Below the pieces are notes generated by a model that saw only the letters and a list, made by a program, of their open reading frames with translations, made no database searches and was not told where the DNA came from. A stretch of DNA of 64,000 nucleotides from Cladopsammia gracilis (taxonomy: Eukaryota > Cnidaria > Anthozoa > Scleractinia > Dendrophylliidae). Of the stretch, positions 40,780 through 52,720 are shown piece by piece; the first letter of the stretch is position 1; each line of letters begins with the position of its first letter. The position numbers and the translations under genes are program-made. The stretch is taken from assembly GCA_022457155.1 (NCBI GenBank), contig JAJGOT010000258.1:742501-806500 (forward strand). Reading direction: 5' to 3'.

Positions 40780-41260
40780 GGCCGCCACATGTTTTGACCA
40801 CGTGACTTCTTTCCAACGCGCGCGGGCGCGCGCGCACTCATGTTCAGAAAATTAGCACTCAATATTGATTCGGCAAACAAAGCCAAAGCTGAAGTGTTGC
40901 TGTTGTTGAAATTGAAACACATTCCCACTTTACAGTACAGCCTGACTAGGCTTCGTATCTCCCTCTAGGCTACCACTCACGTGCTTTACCTTCGTGGCGT
41001 AGATTGTCAATCAAGCTGGCCTGGAATTTTTGAAATCGTTCTTGTAGCCATTGACTGGCTTCTTGCTTGTTTTGCGAAAAGAAAACTAATTCCCACAACT
41101 CAATTCAAGGTAAGGTAGATGTAAATTTCTGAAATTTATTGGTTAAGCGAGCGCGGGAGCTAGTCGCGCGCGGGAGGAAAAGAAACGCGCGAAGCATGGA
41201 AACCATCTACGATTGGAAAGGAATTCTGGGAGAATCAAAATGGCGGACGCCAATGTAAAT
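40780..41260. promoter_or_regulatory. CpG-rich promoter-like patch inside the 3.3-kb element
   Basis: It contains GCGCGCGGGCGCGCGCGC, an E box (CCACGTGA), and YY1-like cores in both directions (CATGGCCGCC and AAAATGGCGGAC at 41239-41250). This layout resembles a bidirectional promoter; no gene is recognisable beside it. Confidence 0.3.
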
Positions 41261-43910
41261 ATTGTCAACTCTGTCATTTGCTGTGCATTCATTTGTGATC
41301 CATTATTTTCTGGAAATTTTTGAGGTAATAATTAACTTATACACCGGTAAATCTGTTAACAGCCTCATCAGTAACACTATTTAGTTTTGTTTTGACAGGT
41401 TAAATTAAAATGTTGCCAGGTGGAAAAGTGTGAGAGAATTTCGGGCCTGTAAGCAGAACTAAACAACCCTGCTAGAAAGTCTCCTACGAGGGTTCGGTTC
41501 CCTGTCAGTGGAACATCCAAGTTTTCAGGAGCCGGATAAATAGTTGGAGAAAATGGGAAAGATGCGCTATTGAGAAGGACCCTCGCTTACGGTACCAAAT
41601 ATGATATTGGAATATTCTATTGGACTAAGGCAGGAGAACAACAAATTGGCTGGGTGCCTGACCAAACAGTTTTGGATGTCGTTTGTCAAGCTTTCGAGCC
41701 AAAATTGACTGTGCAACTGCCACAACAGTGGCAGATAAATTAACCAAATTTGGCCGTGTTTTCACGAGCGAGCAAACCAGGTCGCTTAAGCATGTCGGCA
41801 ATTAAACAACAAAGAAGGGCATTGTATTGTCGTTCTTTTGTGTTCTAATTTTCTATTGTCTTAACAAAAGAAAATATATCTACAGGAATGTTAAGCGAGA
41901 AAAACCGCCTCGTGAAAACACAGCCTTTATGTAATATGTGAAGTCGAGAAGTGATTTTTAATTAACTAATTCGATGCCTTTGTTCATTGTTGTATAAATA
42001 AGTCAAGGAAATTGTATGTTAGTTTGATTCAGATCAGGTATCCATTTTTAAGTGAAAAAGTTGGATTTTTTTTCCCAAGATTTTGTTTGGCAGTGTATAT
42101 GATCTTTATATTTTTGTATGATTATTGTTTTTATTGCAATATCTTAAAAACATTTAAGCAGCTAACTGAATTTTTTCTCGTTCTAGATAAGTAATATTGT
42201 TCCTGCCTCTTGTTTGGCTAATTAATGTTCATAATACAATTTAGCATTCATATTATTTATATAATGTTGTTGTTGTTATTGTAATAATTTGAATCTCAGT
42301 ATAGCTAAAAGGGGCTTTAACATCTGGAAACTGGAGATTTACGGTCACTTAAGTCTATCTGAGACCAAGTGAACTGATTGTGATAATTTTGTTTATTGAA
42401 ATATGAGACAAACTATCATGAATGCCAGGATTCATGTCAGGACTCAAGCTGTAGCCCTAACCCTAACTCTATGTCTAACCTGAACTGGAGTCCTTGGTCG
42501 CAAACTGACTTAAGTCCTGACTCAATCGGACCTGGCTTGAATCCTGTCTCATATTTCTCTCCAGAGACCAGTGGCTTGGTATTTAGGTATAGTGATGAAG
42601 AGACTGTCAATAACTTTTGTTTCATCACTTTTTAGAAACACTTTTATGTTGCCTGAAGTTGCCTTCAGTCACCTTAAGTCGCCTTAAGTTGCCTTAAGTC
42701 GCCTTAAATCGCCTTAAGTCGCCTAAAGTCACCTTAAGTCGCCTAAAGTCGCCTTAAGTCGCCAATATTTTAAACTAATTTTTCCTTAAGTCGCCTTAAA
42801 TCGCCTTAAATCGCTTAAAGTCGCCTAAAGTTACGGCGACTTAAGGTCCCAGAGTAGGCCTGATGATCCTAGAACTGAAAGCAGAAAACATGTCGCGCTC
42901 GGATGATCCTTAGTAGTGCTAGGATCATCCGAGCACTAGGATCATCCTCTTTCCATGTAAATAGGGCCTTAGAATCGTATAGTTTTGATAAAATTATAAG
43001 CTATCGATCCTTTCAAATTAAACGGGGAGAAGGGAATTGTACCTACCTCCTGCACTGCCGGCGATCCACGAATGAAGGCAAGCTATACTGTTTCAAGCTC
43101 TTACTTTATACATGTAATTATATTACAGTTCCACAGAGACTTATTATTCCAAACAAGAAACAATAACAACTAATTAAAAGTGGCAGAGAACACGTGGCTA
43201 TGTCAGTTTAGCTGTTCTACATTCCAGAAAAAATATCAGAAAGAAACAAATGTAAACTCAGGAAAATAAACAGGGCAGACTTATATTATCAAGAGCCAAG
43301 AAGTTTGCTTTGGCTTTTTCAATCATTTACTTTGGAGTTAACTGCTAAACACAATTCAGTGCCGGCCATCATACTACAACTGAAAATTTAGTTGGTCCTC
43401 TATAATAATTTTTAAATTTATTCTTCGATTTTGACCACGATATGTGTGAAGCAAAGATGTTCTTTTAGAGTGAGGTTTTATTCACAGCGAAATGGTTAAA
43501 ATCATGATACAGAAAAAGAACCTTTTTAAAATAACCTTATGTTCCTTTCCCACCGTCATAAAAGACTGTTGTTTTATGTTATGATGAAACGTTTTCCTCA
43601 GGTAATCAACAGTTAACTACTTGTTCTAGGCTTTTGTCTTTATGCTTGTATTTCTTTTCAGTTCACAGTAGCATTTTTTTGTTCAGTTACATAGTTTACA
43701 TAGAATTGTATGTAAATATTTCATCAGGTAGAATTGTATATGCAATGTAAATTGATTCTCGTGGGAAACAATAAGCATTTTTTTTCTTCAGATGGCATTT
43801 GTCAAATATGTGGGCTTTTTTTCCTTAATTAAGGGTACTAAAATCCACAGCCATCTGACAATTTAGATTACAAAATGAAGAAAGCAAGGCCGAGAAGTGA
43901 TATCATTGTA

Positions 43911-44366
43911 GAAACCAAGTTTTGGTTTATTACAAGATAATTGATATTGAAACTTACAATATTTCGGCTCTATTACAGAGTCATAGTCATGAAATGATAT
44001 TTTACAAGAAGACAACTTAAATACCATTGGTAATTAGGCGTGTTAACATTTCGTAAGAGAACTAGAATAAAAATTCTAGGTAATCAGAGAAGCAGGTATA
44101 ATTCTCTAGAGGCTTTAAGTCCCTCTTTTTACATCAAGAATCTCAAGCCTAGCATTAAACGAAGGACTTAAGCCTCTAGAGAATTAGACCTGTTTCTCTG
44201 ATTACCTAGAATTCTAGTTATATTACGTAATGTTAACACGCCTAATTACCTATGATATTTAAGTTGCCTTCTTGTAAAATATCATTACATGACTATGACT
44301 GTAATAGTGCGTAAATATTGAAAGTTTCAATATCAATTATCTTGTAATAACCCAAAACATGGTTTC
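43911..44366. mobile_element. Foldback element, 456 bp
   Basis: GAAACCAAGTTTTGGTTTAT at the left pairs with ATAACCCAAAACATGGTTTC at the right, and the inner arms (AGGCGTGTTAACATT; CTCTAGAGGCTTAAGTCC) pair as well. It directly abuts a family A MITE. Confidence 0.8.
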
Positions 44367-44371
44367 AACAA

Positions 44372-44930
44372 TCCCCCCCCCCCCCCCCCCCCGCCCATTG
44401 GCTTTTCTGCGATGTTGCAATATTTCGGAAATATTTTATAAATATTTTACGTCTAATAGATAGCCTGTGATTTGCTCTATAAAATAAGGTAAGTATTATG
44501 GGTTGTGGCGGTGCTGGGGGTCCTTGACGTCATCCAAAATGGCTGCCAACATAGCGGCTGTCTTGGATTTTACTAAAAATTAAAATTTATCGAAAAAATG
44601 CGGAAATTGCAAATATGTTTTGCTAAAATTTTAAAATAACATACATTTAAACAATTTGATGCTTTTGGCAGCATTTTATGTTTTTATATCGAGAAAAGGT
44701 AAAAAAAACACGCATTTTTATTCAAAAATGGCTTGACCTCATGTTACTTATGACGTCATATCTCGTTACCATAGCAACCGGTTGTCGCCAAACTTTATCA
44801 AAATGTGTTTCAAGGACACACGAACAGCTACTGAAGGCGACATGTACTAAACATAAAAGGATCTTGAAAAAATCGAAGAAAAACCTCAAGAGGGTGGCAT
44901 CCACAAACCCCCCCTCCCCACCCCCCCCAG
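44372..44930 (-). mobile_element. TTAA MITE, family A copy 4 (ends lost)
   Basis: Reverse orientation. It matches the body of copies 1 and 2 (GATGTTGCAATATTTCGG; TGACGTCATCCAAAATGGC rather than AAGATGGCGGC; ACCGGTTGTCGCCAAAC). The CCCTCGGACGTACAA ends are absent and a 20-bp poly-C lies at one border. Confidence 0.8.
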
Positions 44931-45439
44931 ATTATCCAAAGATCAGTGGGTCAATATTATCGAGCAAAGCGACTTGTCACATCCTAATAGTGATCTATAG
45001 GACAAATACCTGGTAGAACTACTTGGGAAAGCTATTCTAAAGGCTTTTGAATACTTTTTGCGACTAGTGGGAGTTCTGTTTGGCCTTTCTCTTTTTATCC
45101 TACTATATTTAAAGAGCCATTTCACAGATTCGAATACCAGATATATTAAAACCATCGATCAGGAAAAATCTAAGGACTACCCGTACCACAATTATCTCTT
45201 TAAGCAGAGACTAAGGCCTCGTCCACGCGTTTCCGAATATTTTTGAATCTGCAACTTTTTTGTTGTGGATTAGAAAATGTTCGCGTCCACACGGAGCGTA
45301 TTGGAATCGTATTTGCCCATCCACGCGTATCCGAATTCGCTCAAGTATTCAGGGCTCCTCTTTAAATGTTGTCAACAGAGCATGCGCATATGCTAACTTC
45401 AAAGCCAAGTTCAACTGTAAACACGTCATTAGACTTGAA

Positions 45440-45778
45440 ATAAGTCCAAGTAGAAGGGTTGTGCCTAAATCATACCGTCCAGAAGGACGTCGGACACCTT
45501 ATTGAGACTTATATAACGTTATGTCGACACACTAAAATCCGCACTCAGGATTGAACCTGTGACCTCAGCTAGGCCTATTAGGCTTTCATTGCCTACCGTA
45601 CCACTGTGCCACCTAGCTTCTCGGGTTGCTTAGTCCTAAATTTAACTATGTAAACTGCTACCCCGGCCCTAACTTCAACTGAAAGCTAACCAGTTACTCC
45701 GTTATATAAGTCTCAATAAGGTGTCCGACGTCCTTCTGGACGGTATGATTTGGGCACAACCCTTCTACTTGGACTTAT
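45440..45778. mobile_element. Foldback element nested in 45215-46083
   Basis: The arms ATAAGTCCAAGTAGAAGGGT and ACCCTTCTACTTGGACTTAT extend about 75 bp each, with near-perfect pairing through GACGTCGGACACCTTATTG. The centre carries a tRNA-like sequence. Confidence 0.85.
45537..45614 (-). repeat. tRNA-like sequence in the foldback centre
   Basis: On the minus strand it starts GGTGGCACAGTGGTACGGTA (A box) and has GGTCACAGGTTCAATCC (B box). It resembles a pseudo-tRNA SINE head. No credible anticodon stem was found. Confidence 0.55.
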
Positions 45779-46083
45779 GTATGTATGATTTGGGCTTGAC
45801 CAAGTAGAAATGAAGCGATAACATTTGGGTCGGCCATGTTGAATATTCGCGCGGTTAAAGACTGGATCCGATAGTGTTACGTTAGCGTATTAAAAAATAT
45901 CCGAATTCGACCTTCCCGACACGATTCCGTACTTTTAGCGTATTAAAATATTTCCACTCTGGAGAGCGGATTCAGAAAGTTGCAGATTCGTAAGCCGAAT
46001 TCGCCGGATACGTGTGGACGAAGGCCAATCCGCAACAAAAAAGTTGCGGATTCAAAGACATCCGGATACGTGTGAACGGGCCC

Positions 46084-48376
46084 AAAATCGAGCTCTAATT
46101 TTCTAGCCAAAAACACTCAGGATCGAAATGAACCAAAATGAGGCCTAAAAAAAGTAGAACCAAAAATGAACCAAAACGAACCTCACTGAAAGCTAAATGT
46201 TTGATACTGGTTTGAGCCCTAAAAATTAACAAAATTTGAACCAAAATCAAAAATACATGTAATCCTGACACTCACACTGTACTGGAATCAGAAGAAATAT
46301 GATAACTCACTGAATAAATGTCATTCAATCTAGAAATTGTTTCTGATCACTTTTACAAGCACGCTTACTAAAAAAATCTTCATTCCTTTGTCAACCTACA
46401 ATTGAAAGCACTAGTTCATAAAACCTATTGTTGTTTAGTCGGTCTTTGATAACTTGCAGAGTCAATTAACCGAGGAAATGTTTAACTTAAGGTTACTGTA
46501 AGCCTTCGAGGGTGCCTTCCCGAAAATCTTTCGCACGCGCGCTATTTTTAACGAAACCCCAGAAAACTATATATCACTGTAATGCTAATAAATTGTAGAT
46601 TCCGAAAATAGCAATTATTTTTCCTGTTTTTCCTTTAGTTTAGCGTGCGCGAGCCTTAAACGCAAAACCGACGGTGTTTGCTTCACTGAATTACCAGTCT
46701 CCGTGTTAGCGCGAAAATCAAAACAAACTGGTCCGTGTCAGTCGAGAGCTAATGGCCTAACAAAGTGTGTGAGGCTTTTTCGATATTTTCATTGGTTCGC
46801 GAGTAAATCCACTTTGAAGTTGGACAATAAAAAATTGTTCTTTGCGCGTCACACTTTGGGGCGCCACAAGAAAAGTATTTGGAATTTCGACAAAGCCCCA
46901 CACACTTTGGTGCATAAATATCCAGCAAACATACTGGCCAAGTTTCGTGAAAGTCCGAAAAATCTACACACCCTATTAATTCATTTGAACAGAGGCCATT
47001 CTCGCAAAAACAAACCTCGAGTTTTTGGCCTCGAAAGATTTTCACTGTTTTCACAACTCATTTAAGCGGCTGTCATCGTGGTCGTGCCGCCAACCAATGA
47101 AATGAAACATAGAACCCCCTGAAGAGCATCGTCACACAGCAGTGTATGTGAATTCGATTAACTGCCGATTAGTCAAGTTATTCAAAGGAAAAAACATAGA
47201 AAAAACGGCAAAGTTTCGCGCAACTGCAAACGCAAATGAGCGGAAAGAACGTAACGAAAACGCAGCAAAATTGTTGTGGAAACAAACAAGCGAAAAGGGC
47301 TAGTGAGAATTTTCAAAGAAATGAAAACACAACAGACGTGGCCGCGGAAATTTACCGAAAATACGCGCTGGTATCAGCAGTAAATGCAAGCGAGTAAGCT
47401 ATTCATTCATTTATTATTCTTTTACTCTTCGCCGCGGTTCCTTTCACTCGTGATCTCTACAATTCTGCTAACCAAAAATTTTCACTTTGGCTTTTAATAA
47501 TTGTCAAATTGTAAATCTTCAGGAATTGGAACAAGCGTAGACGACCTTGTGAAACATGGAAAATGGCCGGGGGGGAATACGCTATGACGCTACAATAGAA
47601 TACGCTATGACGATGCGAAATGCGCTCCGCATTGCTATGTGAACAAAATATGCATAACATGAAATGCGAGATCCCGCGGATAAAGTTTAGCGGGAAAAGT
47701 ACAAGAAGGCGCTGCACTCCGAAAAGAGATTATCGGATTATCACACCTATAGCTACTTATCAACTATTCTCTTGAAACTCTTTTTTAAGAATATCTCGAG
47801 TTCTTTAATGATTTCGCAAAACTTCTTTCAATATTTTCTAGATTAATGTTATATCTTTACAGAAATTAAATTATGCAAAATGGGACCAATAAAGGTTTTC
47901 AGTAACCTTAAGGTCGCGGGGGGGGACAGGTTCCGCTCATCAGTATGCATTTATGAAAAGAGTATGCACGAAGTGCGACGGCTGATACCGAAAATGCGCG
48001 AAATATTCACGAACAGGCTCTATAATGTTTCTGCATCAATAACTGCACGTGCGAAGCGCTGTCTGCATGGTAAAAAGAAACTATTTTTGGATTAAAATTA
48101 GCAAAATTACCATAAATTTATATTTTTTTGCATTCGTGTTTGCTCGGGTAGCCTTCGGAAGCGTAAAAACAAGCAATTTTGTGTTCAAGAATTCAGCGCG
48201 AATAGAGAATTTTATGAGTTGACACTGCAAGGAGGTAGACTAGGTGTATTGTAGATTGTCATATCTGACTCAAAATTTTTAAATAGACTTTCAAAGGGAA
48301 GATATGAGGCTTCAATTTCTAACATGGAAAATTTTGGGTCTTTCTGCATGTACCGGTATCCATGAACCACTCATTG
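46084..48376. other. Intergenic, no gene recognised
   Basis: AT-rich with several open frames (for example 46703-47065 plus) that overlap an equally open opposite strand and show no domain. Probably decayed repeats. Confidence 0.4.
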
Positions 48377-48992
48377 GTAGTCTTTACACTAGATCTCAAG
48401 TAAACTTAACGAACGCTCAAGTAAAGTACGATTTTCTTACTTAGCTCTTACGTAGCTCTCCATACACGGGTAAACGCAAAAACTTAAGTTGACTTGAGCT
48501 AGCCGAGCGAAGACGCTGCTTAAAAGTTAACAACTGATCTACAATGCTGTATCTTCAAAGAGTCTTCAAAGGAGAAAGCCCGTAGACGTAAAACTTTTGG
48601 ACGAACAACATAAATAACATAACCAATGATTTAGAACATGTTAAAAGAAATACAAGCTGTAAATTGTAGAATTAGCTGTTCAGATGTTCAATTTTGATAA
48701 CGATGTCTTGTGCGAAAACACTCGACGATAACGACACCGTTGTCGTATGCATAAGGATCAAATTCGAAGGAATTGGTAAATCGTGTCCTTCGTGGTCATC
48801 GTTTGAAATTGTGATAATTTCTAAAACAACTTGCTGCTACAAATTACCAAAGGTCACCAAACAGTCGAAAACAGCGACGCCACGATGTTTGCGAAGGTAC
48901 GGTTAATTGACGTGATTGGCATGGTGATCCGCCCCACGGCACGATAAGTCGACTTCAGTTTCGATAAGGATGGTTTTGCAGAACCTTAAGTC

Positions 48993-50037
48993 TTAGGCCT
49001 AGGGCAAACGTCGAATCTAAGTCGCGTCGAATTTATTAAAAATAGGTTGGACAAAGAGTCGACTTAATTCCAGCGTGGTAGCAAGCGTCGAACCTGCGTC
49101 GATCCTATTTCACACGGTTGCACTTCATACACGGGAATAAGCACGTGGCCCCGTGCTATTCACTCGATGCACGGCTAGTTACTGCTGGGACTTGCTAGCG
49201 AAATGCTGAAATACAGTGTTCGTCGGGCCTTTCTTTGGTATTTAATTGCGAAAAATAGAAAGAGAAGACTCGCATTACTGATACAGCTCTGAGAACAGTG
49301 TATCAGAGACGACAGCTATTGCTCCAAATGAATTCGCATCTCAAGCATTTATATTTAGTGTTCGTGAAACACGAAAACCACATTTCCATCACGCTGTGCG
49401 ATATCAGCAATGACTTTCGATAGCTCGCCATTCCTGGCGTGCGTTTCTCGAAAGTCCCGAAAACTTTTCGGACCCGAAAAGCTGTGTTAAGTGCAGAATG
49501 TTTGCGAATAAAGATTCGGTTTTTGTTGATTTTGAAAGCTAAGCAATAAACTGTTACGTTTACTACACAACTTTAGCTGATTTGTGGGTTAAAAACTTCA
49601 ACGCCATTCGTTACAAACTACATTTAAAAAATTGCTTTCGGGCACGAAAAGTCTTCGGGAGCTTCGAGAAACGCACGCCTGGTCGTGAAATTGCCTTTGT
49701 ACAGCGCATGCTCGTCGGGGGGGGGGATGGCGTTTGGCAGATGGGGGAGTCAGTATTTTTGTGACGTTTGCGCAGTCCATCACATTTGAATCAATTATTT
49801 TGTAATTTGCATGATTTATGAATTGGGTTCAGCGCGTGTTTAGAACGGCGTTTGCTGAAACGCCGAACCACGGTCGCATTATCCGACTTGGCAAGTCGAA
49901 CTTATGCCGAAGTCGAACCAATTAATTTGAGTCGCACTTAATTGCGGCAAACGTCGCACTATTCATGCACCTATTTCAAAATTCATAGGTTCGACGGATT
50001 AAGTTCGACTAAGATTCGACGTTTGCCCCAGGCCTAA
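48993..50037. mobile_element. TIR element TTAGGCC..GGCCTAA
   Basis: The ends TTAGGCCTAGGGCAAACGTC and GACGTTTGCCCCAGGCCTAA are mirrored. No transposase. A further MITE is nested at 49434-49682. Confidence 0.75.
49434..49682. mobile_element. Small nested MITE
   Basis: The ends CCTGGCGTGCGTTTCTCGAA and CGAGAAACGCACGCCTGG are inverted, with paired inner CCCGAAAAGTTTTCGG-type strings. Confidence 0.75.
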
Positions 50038-50646
50038 CTTGAATCCTTTCAATTTGCCGACTTTGATGAGATGCTAAGTCAAGTGCGTTCAGTTTTTACT
50101 TAGGCCATCACACACAATTTTTTGGCTAAGTAAGACTTAGGCCCTCTTAAGTCTTACTTAACTGCCCAGTGTAAAGAGGCCCATTGTCTTCTATTGTTTG
50201 TGAGGTATTGTATTTTTGGTCTTGTTTTGCATTTGTATTATTGTCGTTCTTTGTTCCTTTTGTTTTACGTAATATGTGACCGGTACATGCAGAATCTACC
50301 AAAATTTTACTCCTTTAAAAGCTAATAACTTTTAATTAAAGTTGAAATCAAAACATCTGAGTCAGATATGACACAATAGACGTTTTGACGGATCAGTGAG
50401 TGGGGAAATCAACGTGCTTTGTGTTCTTCTCGAGGAGCAAACTTGGACACAGAACCACGTTTTAAGAAAAGATAAATTTAGTGGCTTACAGCATTGCCGC
50501 AAAGCTTGATCCCTTCAATAAAAAACAATCCTTACGCACTTCCATTATTCGCCAATATCTCTGTTAAATTATAGCGAAATCGGCTTTCAAACCTGCCAAA
50601 ATTTTGCCTTATGAATTTATTCATGGCCAGGTATCCCCCGCGACCT

Positions 50647-51063
50647 TAAAGGGACACTGTCCCGACAAAAATATCGTGTTTTCATGATTATGGCCAGGAG
50701 CTTCCTTTAGCTTGCTTTATTGTCTTAAAATAGGAAGAAAAAATCGCCAAAAGTGATGAACGCAGAGAAATCTGAATTTCAAAGCAAAATAACGACTAAA
50801 ACAGTTTCAAAATTCCACCAGAATCGAAACTTTGAATATTTCTTTGAATATTTCCTTCAATATTTCTCGAATTTCAAAATTGATGAACTGTAATCAACTT
50901 CCATTCTTGTGATCCTGCACTTTTTCTCCAAACTACTGCTTCTGTTTTTCTCTATAGAATCTTTTTATCCGAATTTAGTTGTATATTTGGTGGCATTTGA
51001 CGATATAAACATGGAAATTAAGTGAACACAATTTCGGTATTTCGGCAGTACAGTGTCCCTTTA
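50647..51063. mobile_element. TAAAGGGACACTG element
   Basis: The ends TAAAGGGACACTG and CAGTGTCCCTTTA are perfect mirrors. The body matches the partial copy at 38998-39340. It abuts the next MITE and shares its terminal TTA. Confidence 0.8.
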
Positions 51064-51354
51064 CTGCGCCTTTCAATAACATGCGGAATTTGAAATTCAA
51101 ATCTCCAGCAACAGTTGCGTTATTCCCTGCCGTCAATCATAATTAATACGAAAGCCAACAGACCATATAGAAAAGAAACAAACAAAATGGATCAAAATCT
51201 ACCAATCATAATGCACGGACGTGACCTTTTGACCTCATTGAAGTGAAGATCTGTTTCCTGAGAGGTAAGCTAAGATGATTGACGGCAGTGTAAAACGCAA
51301 CTGTTGGTGGAAATTTGAATATCAAATTCCACGTGTTATTGAAAGGCGCAGTAA
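51061..51354. mobile_element. TTACTGCGCC MITE, copy 2
   Basis: The same ends as 10244-10532 (TTACTGCGCCTTTCAATAAC; GAAAGGCGCAGTAA), with the interior in the opposite orientation. Confidence 0.85.
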
Positions 51355-52008
51355 GTCGGGCGCAGAATTGTATTGTAAACAAAACATGTCACAAAATGGT
51401 TCAAAACAAGCTTACGACGATTCTTTCGGCAACAACGTTATTGCATACCTCAATCTCTCTCTTCCCTTTCTTTAGCAAGTAATGGTATAAATAATGAATG
51501 ATTATCCTTCAGGTAGTAATCTGTAGGAAAGCAAGCGGGGGGCAGTAGGAATCCTACAAGATTAAACCAATCAAATTACTGATCTTTTGCTACGTCATCG
51601 TAACGCAATGACAATCGCTCACATGTCCGTGGACCATTTTGTTTGATAAGCGACGATATGCCGAGAAAACAACAAAGGTCGTAGTTCTAGTCTACTGTAC
51701 ATTGAGAGCTGTAGAACGAGGGGGATATAGGGAGCCTCTTTCTTCCAATCTTGCTGCGGGCGCAAGGCTTGTAGCAGAAAACGAAAGCCAGGCCCATGAC
51801 GAGAAAACTAGCCGGACCTACGAGCTCCGACTCATGTTTGCACCAAAAAATGGCGACGATGCTGTGCTGTTTGGCCCCAACAAAGACTCCTTTTTGGCGG
51901 CTACAATCCAGACTTATATGCGTAAGTTTGTCTTCAAATGTTTGTTATTTAAGGGCTAAACTTTACAATTCCCGTCCACTCTGAAATTAAAGTGTAAGGT
52001 AAAACAAG
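51355..52008. other. Intergenic, no gene recognised
   Basis: A 106-codon frame at 51639-51959 has no recognisable domain; its status is uncertain. Confidence 0.35.
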
Positions 52009-52720
52009 TGTCACCGCGGTCCGCGGTCCCGTAGTCAATGAATTGAAAACACTAAGATTTGCCAACGCGGTCTGCAGCTAGATGAATGCATATAAGCTTA
52101 AGCTTATATAAAAAAATTATGTTATCAATGAATTGCGTTTTTGGAGTTTAGCGCTGATGTATAGTGATTAGGGTTAAGCACTGACTCGAATTAGTGTTAT
52201 GGTAACACTACATGTACATATATGTTAAGCTTATATATGTTAGGAAGGCTTGAAATAAATCGTCCTCTTTGTGAATGTGTCGCCACATTCATTCAGCCAA
52301 ATCAGAGGAAAAATGGTGTTTTCATACACCAAATGGAGGCGGCTTAACCTTTGTTTGACACCATTGCCCTTCCACATACCCGTCCACTTATTTGCATTTC
52401 ATTGAATAAGAATGGATCCTTTTGTTTTCATGTGCTTCGTTCTTTAAAACGTTCAGGGATATGTAAATAAGTGGACGGTTATTGTAAAATCACTCCCACT
52501 TTATTCATATTATCACCATCACTGTTAACAAACTCAACTGAACGATTGACTGTTCGGTGCTCATAACCATGTATGGACAAATTGGAATAAGCCATCCAGC
52601 AATCAGATACGATCATTCAGACCATGGACTTTGGACCGCGGTGATGGAACTATAAAGTGTTTACATCATTTTTTAATATATTCATCAACTGCGGACCACG
52701 GATCGCGGACCACGGTGACA
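52009..52720. mobile_element. Foldback-like element, TGTCACCGCGGTCC ends
   Basis: TGTCACCGCGGTCCGCGGTCC-type sequence on the left mirrors GGACCACGGATCGCGGACCA then CGGTGACA on the right. The interior is AT-rich and without genes. Confidence 0.6.

Larger units (their letters stand above)
39566..42861. mobile_element. 3.3-kb element with CCTTAAGTCG arrays
   Basis: The ends AGGCCTACTCTGGGACCTTA and TAAGGTCCCAGAGTAGGCCT are inverted, with GATGAT on both flanks (39560-39565, 42862-42867). Just inside each end is an array of about 10-bp units CCTTAAGTCG/CCTAAAGTCG (about 39583-39700 and 42640-42838). No transposase was recognised in 40100-42600. A CpG-rich, promoter-like patch lies at 40780-41260. 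Confidence 0.8.
39433..42968. mobile_element. Harbinger-like MITE split by an inner 3.3-kb element
   Basis: The outer ends GGCCCTATTTACATGGAAAG and CTTTCCATGTAAATAGGGCC are inverted copies, flanked by TTA (39430-39432 and 42969-42971), the 3-bp target typical of PIF/Harbinger. Subterminal AGGATGATCCTAG repeats recur on both sides. Without the inner insert it is about 240 bp. Confidence 0.85.
45215..46083. mobile_element. Harbinger-like element with nested foldback
   Basis: The ends GGCCTCGTCCACGCGTTTCC and GGATACGTGTGAACGGGCC are mirrored, with repeated internal CAACTTTTTTGTTG-type palindromes. It is preceded by TAA; the right flank is CAA, one base off the expected target duplication. Confidence 0.75.
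48377..50183. mobile_element. Diverged inverted-repeat element with nested insert
   Basis: The left end GTCTTTACACTAGATCTCAA and the right end (mirror of CCTCTTTACACTGGGCAG) are related, each followed by AAGTAA-ACTTAA strings. It appears to contain the element at 48993-50037. Support is moderate because the arms are diverged. Confidence 0.45.

Noticed and set aside
42437..42480. CCCTAACCCTAACTC as telomere-like repeat
   Set aside because: Only two units, inside a transposon; too short to indicate telomeric DNA.
39583..42838. CCTTAAGTCG arrays as a CRISPR array
   Set aside because: Units are contiguous with no spacers and lie at the ends of a eukaryotic transposon.
46703..47065. 120-aa plus-strand open frame
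   Set aside because: The opposite strand is equally open over the same bases; no domain, no splice context.
51639..51959. 106-aa plus-strand open frame as a gene
   Set aside because: No recognisable family and no supporting exon structure; left as unassigned.
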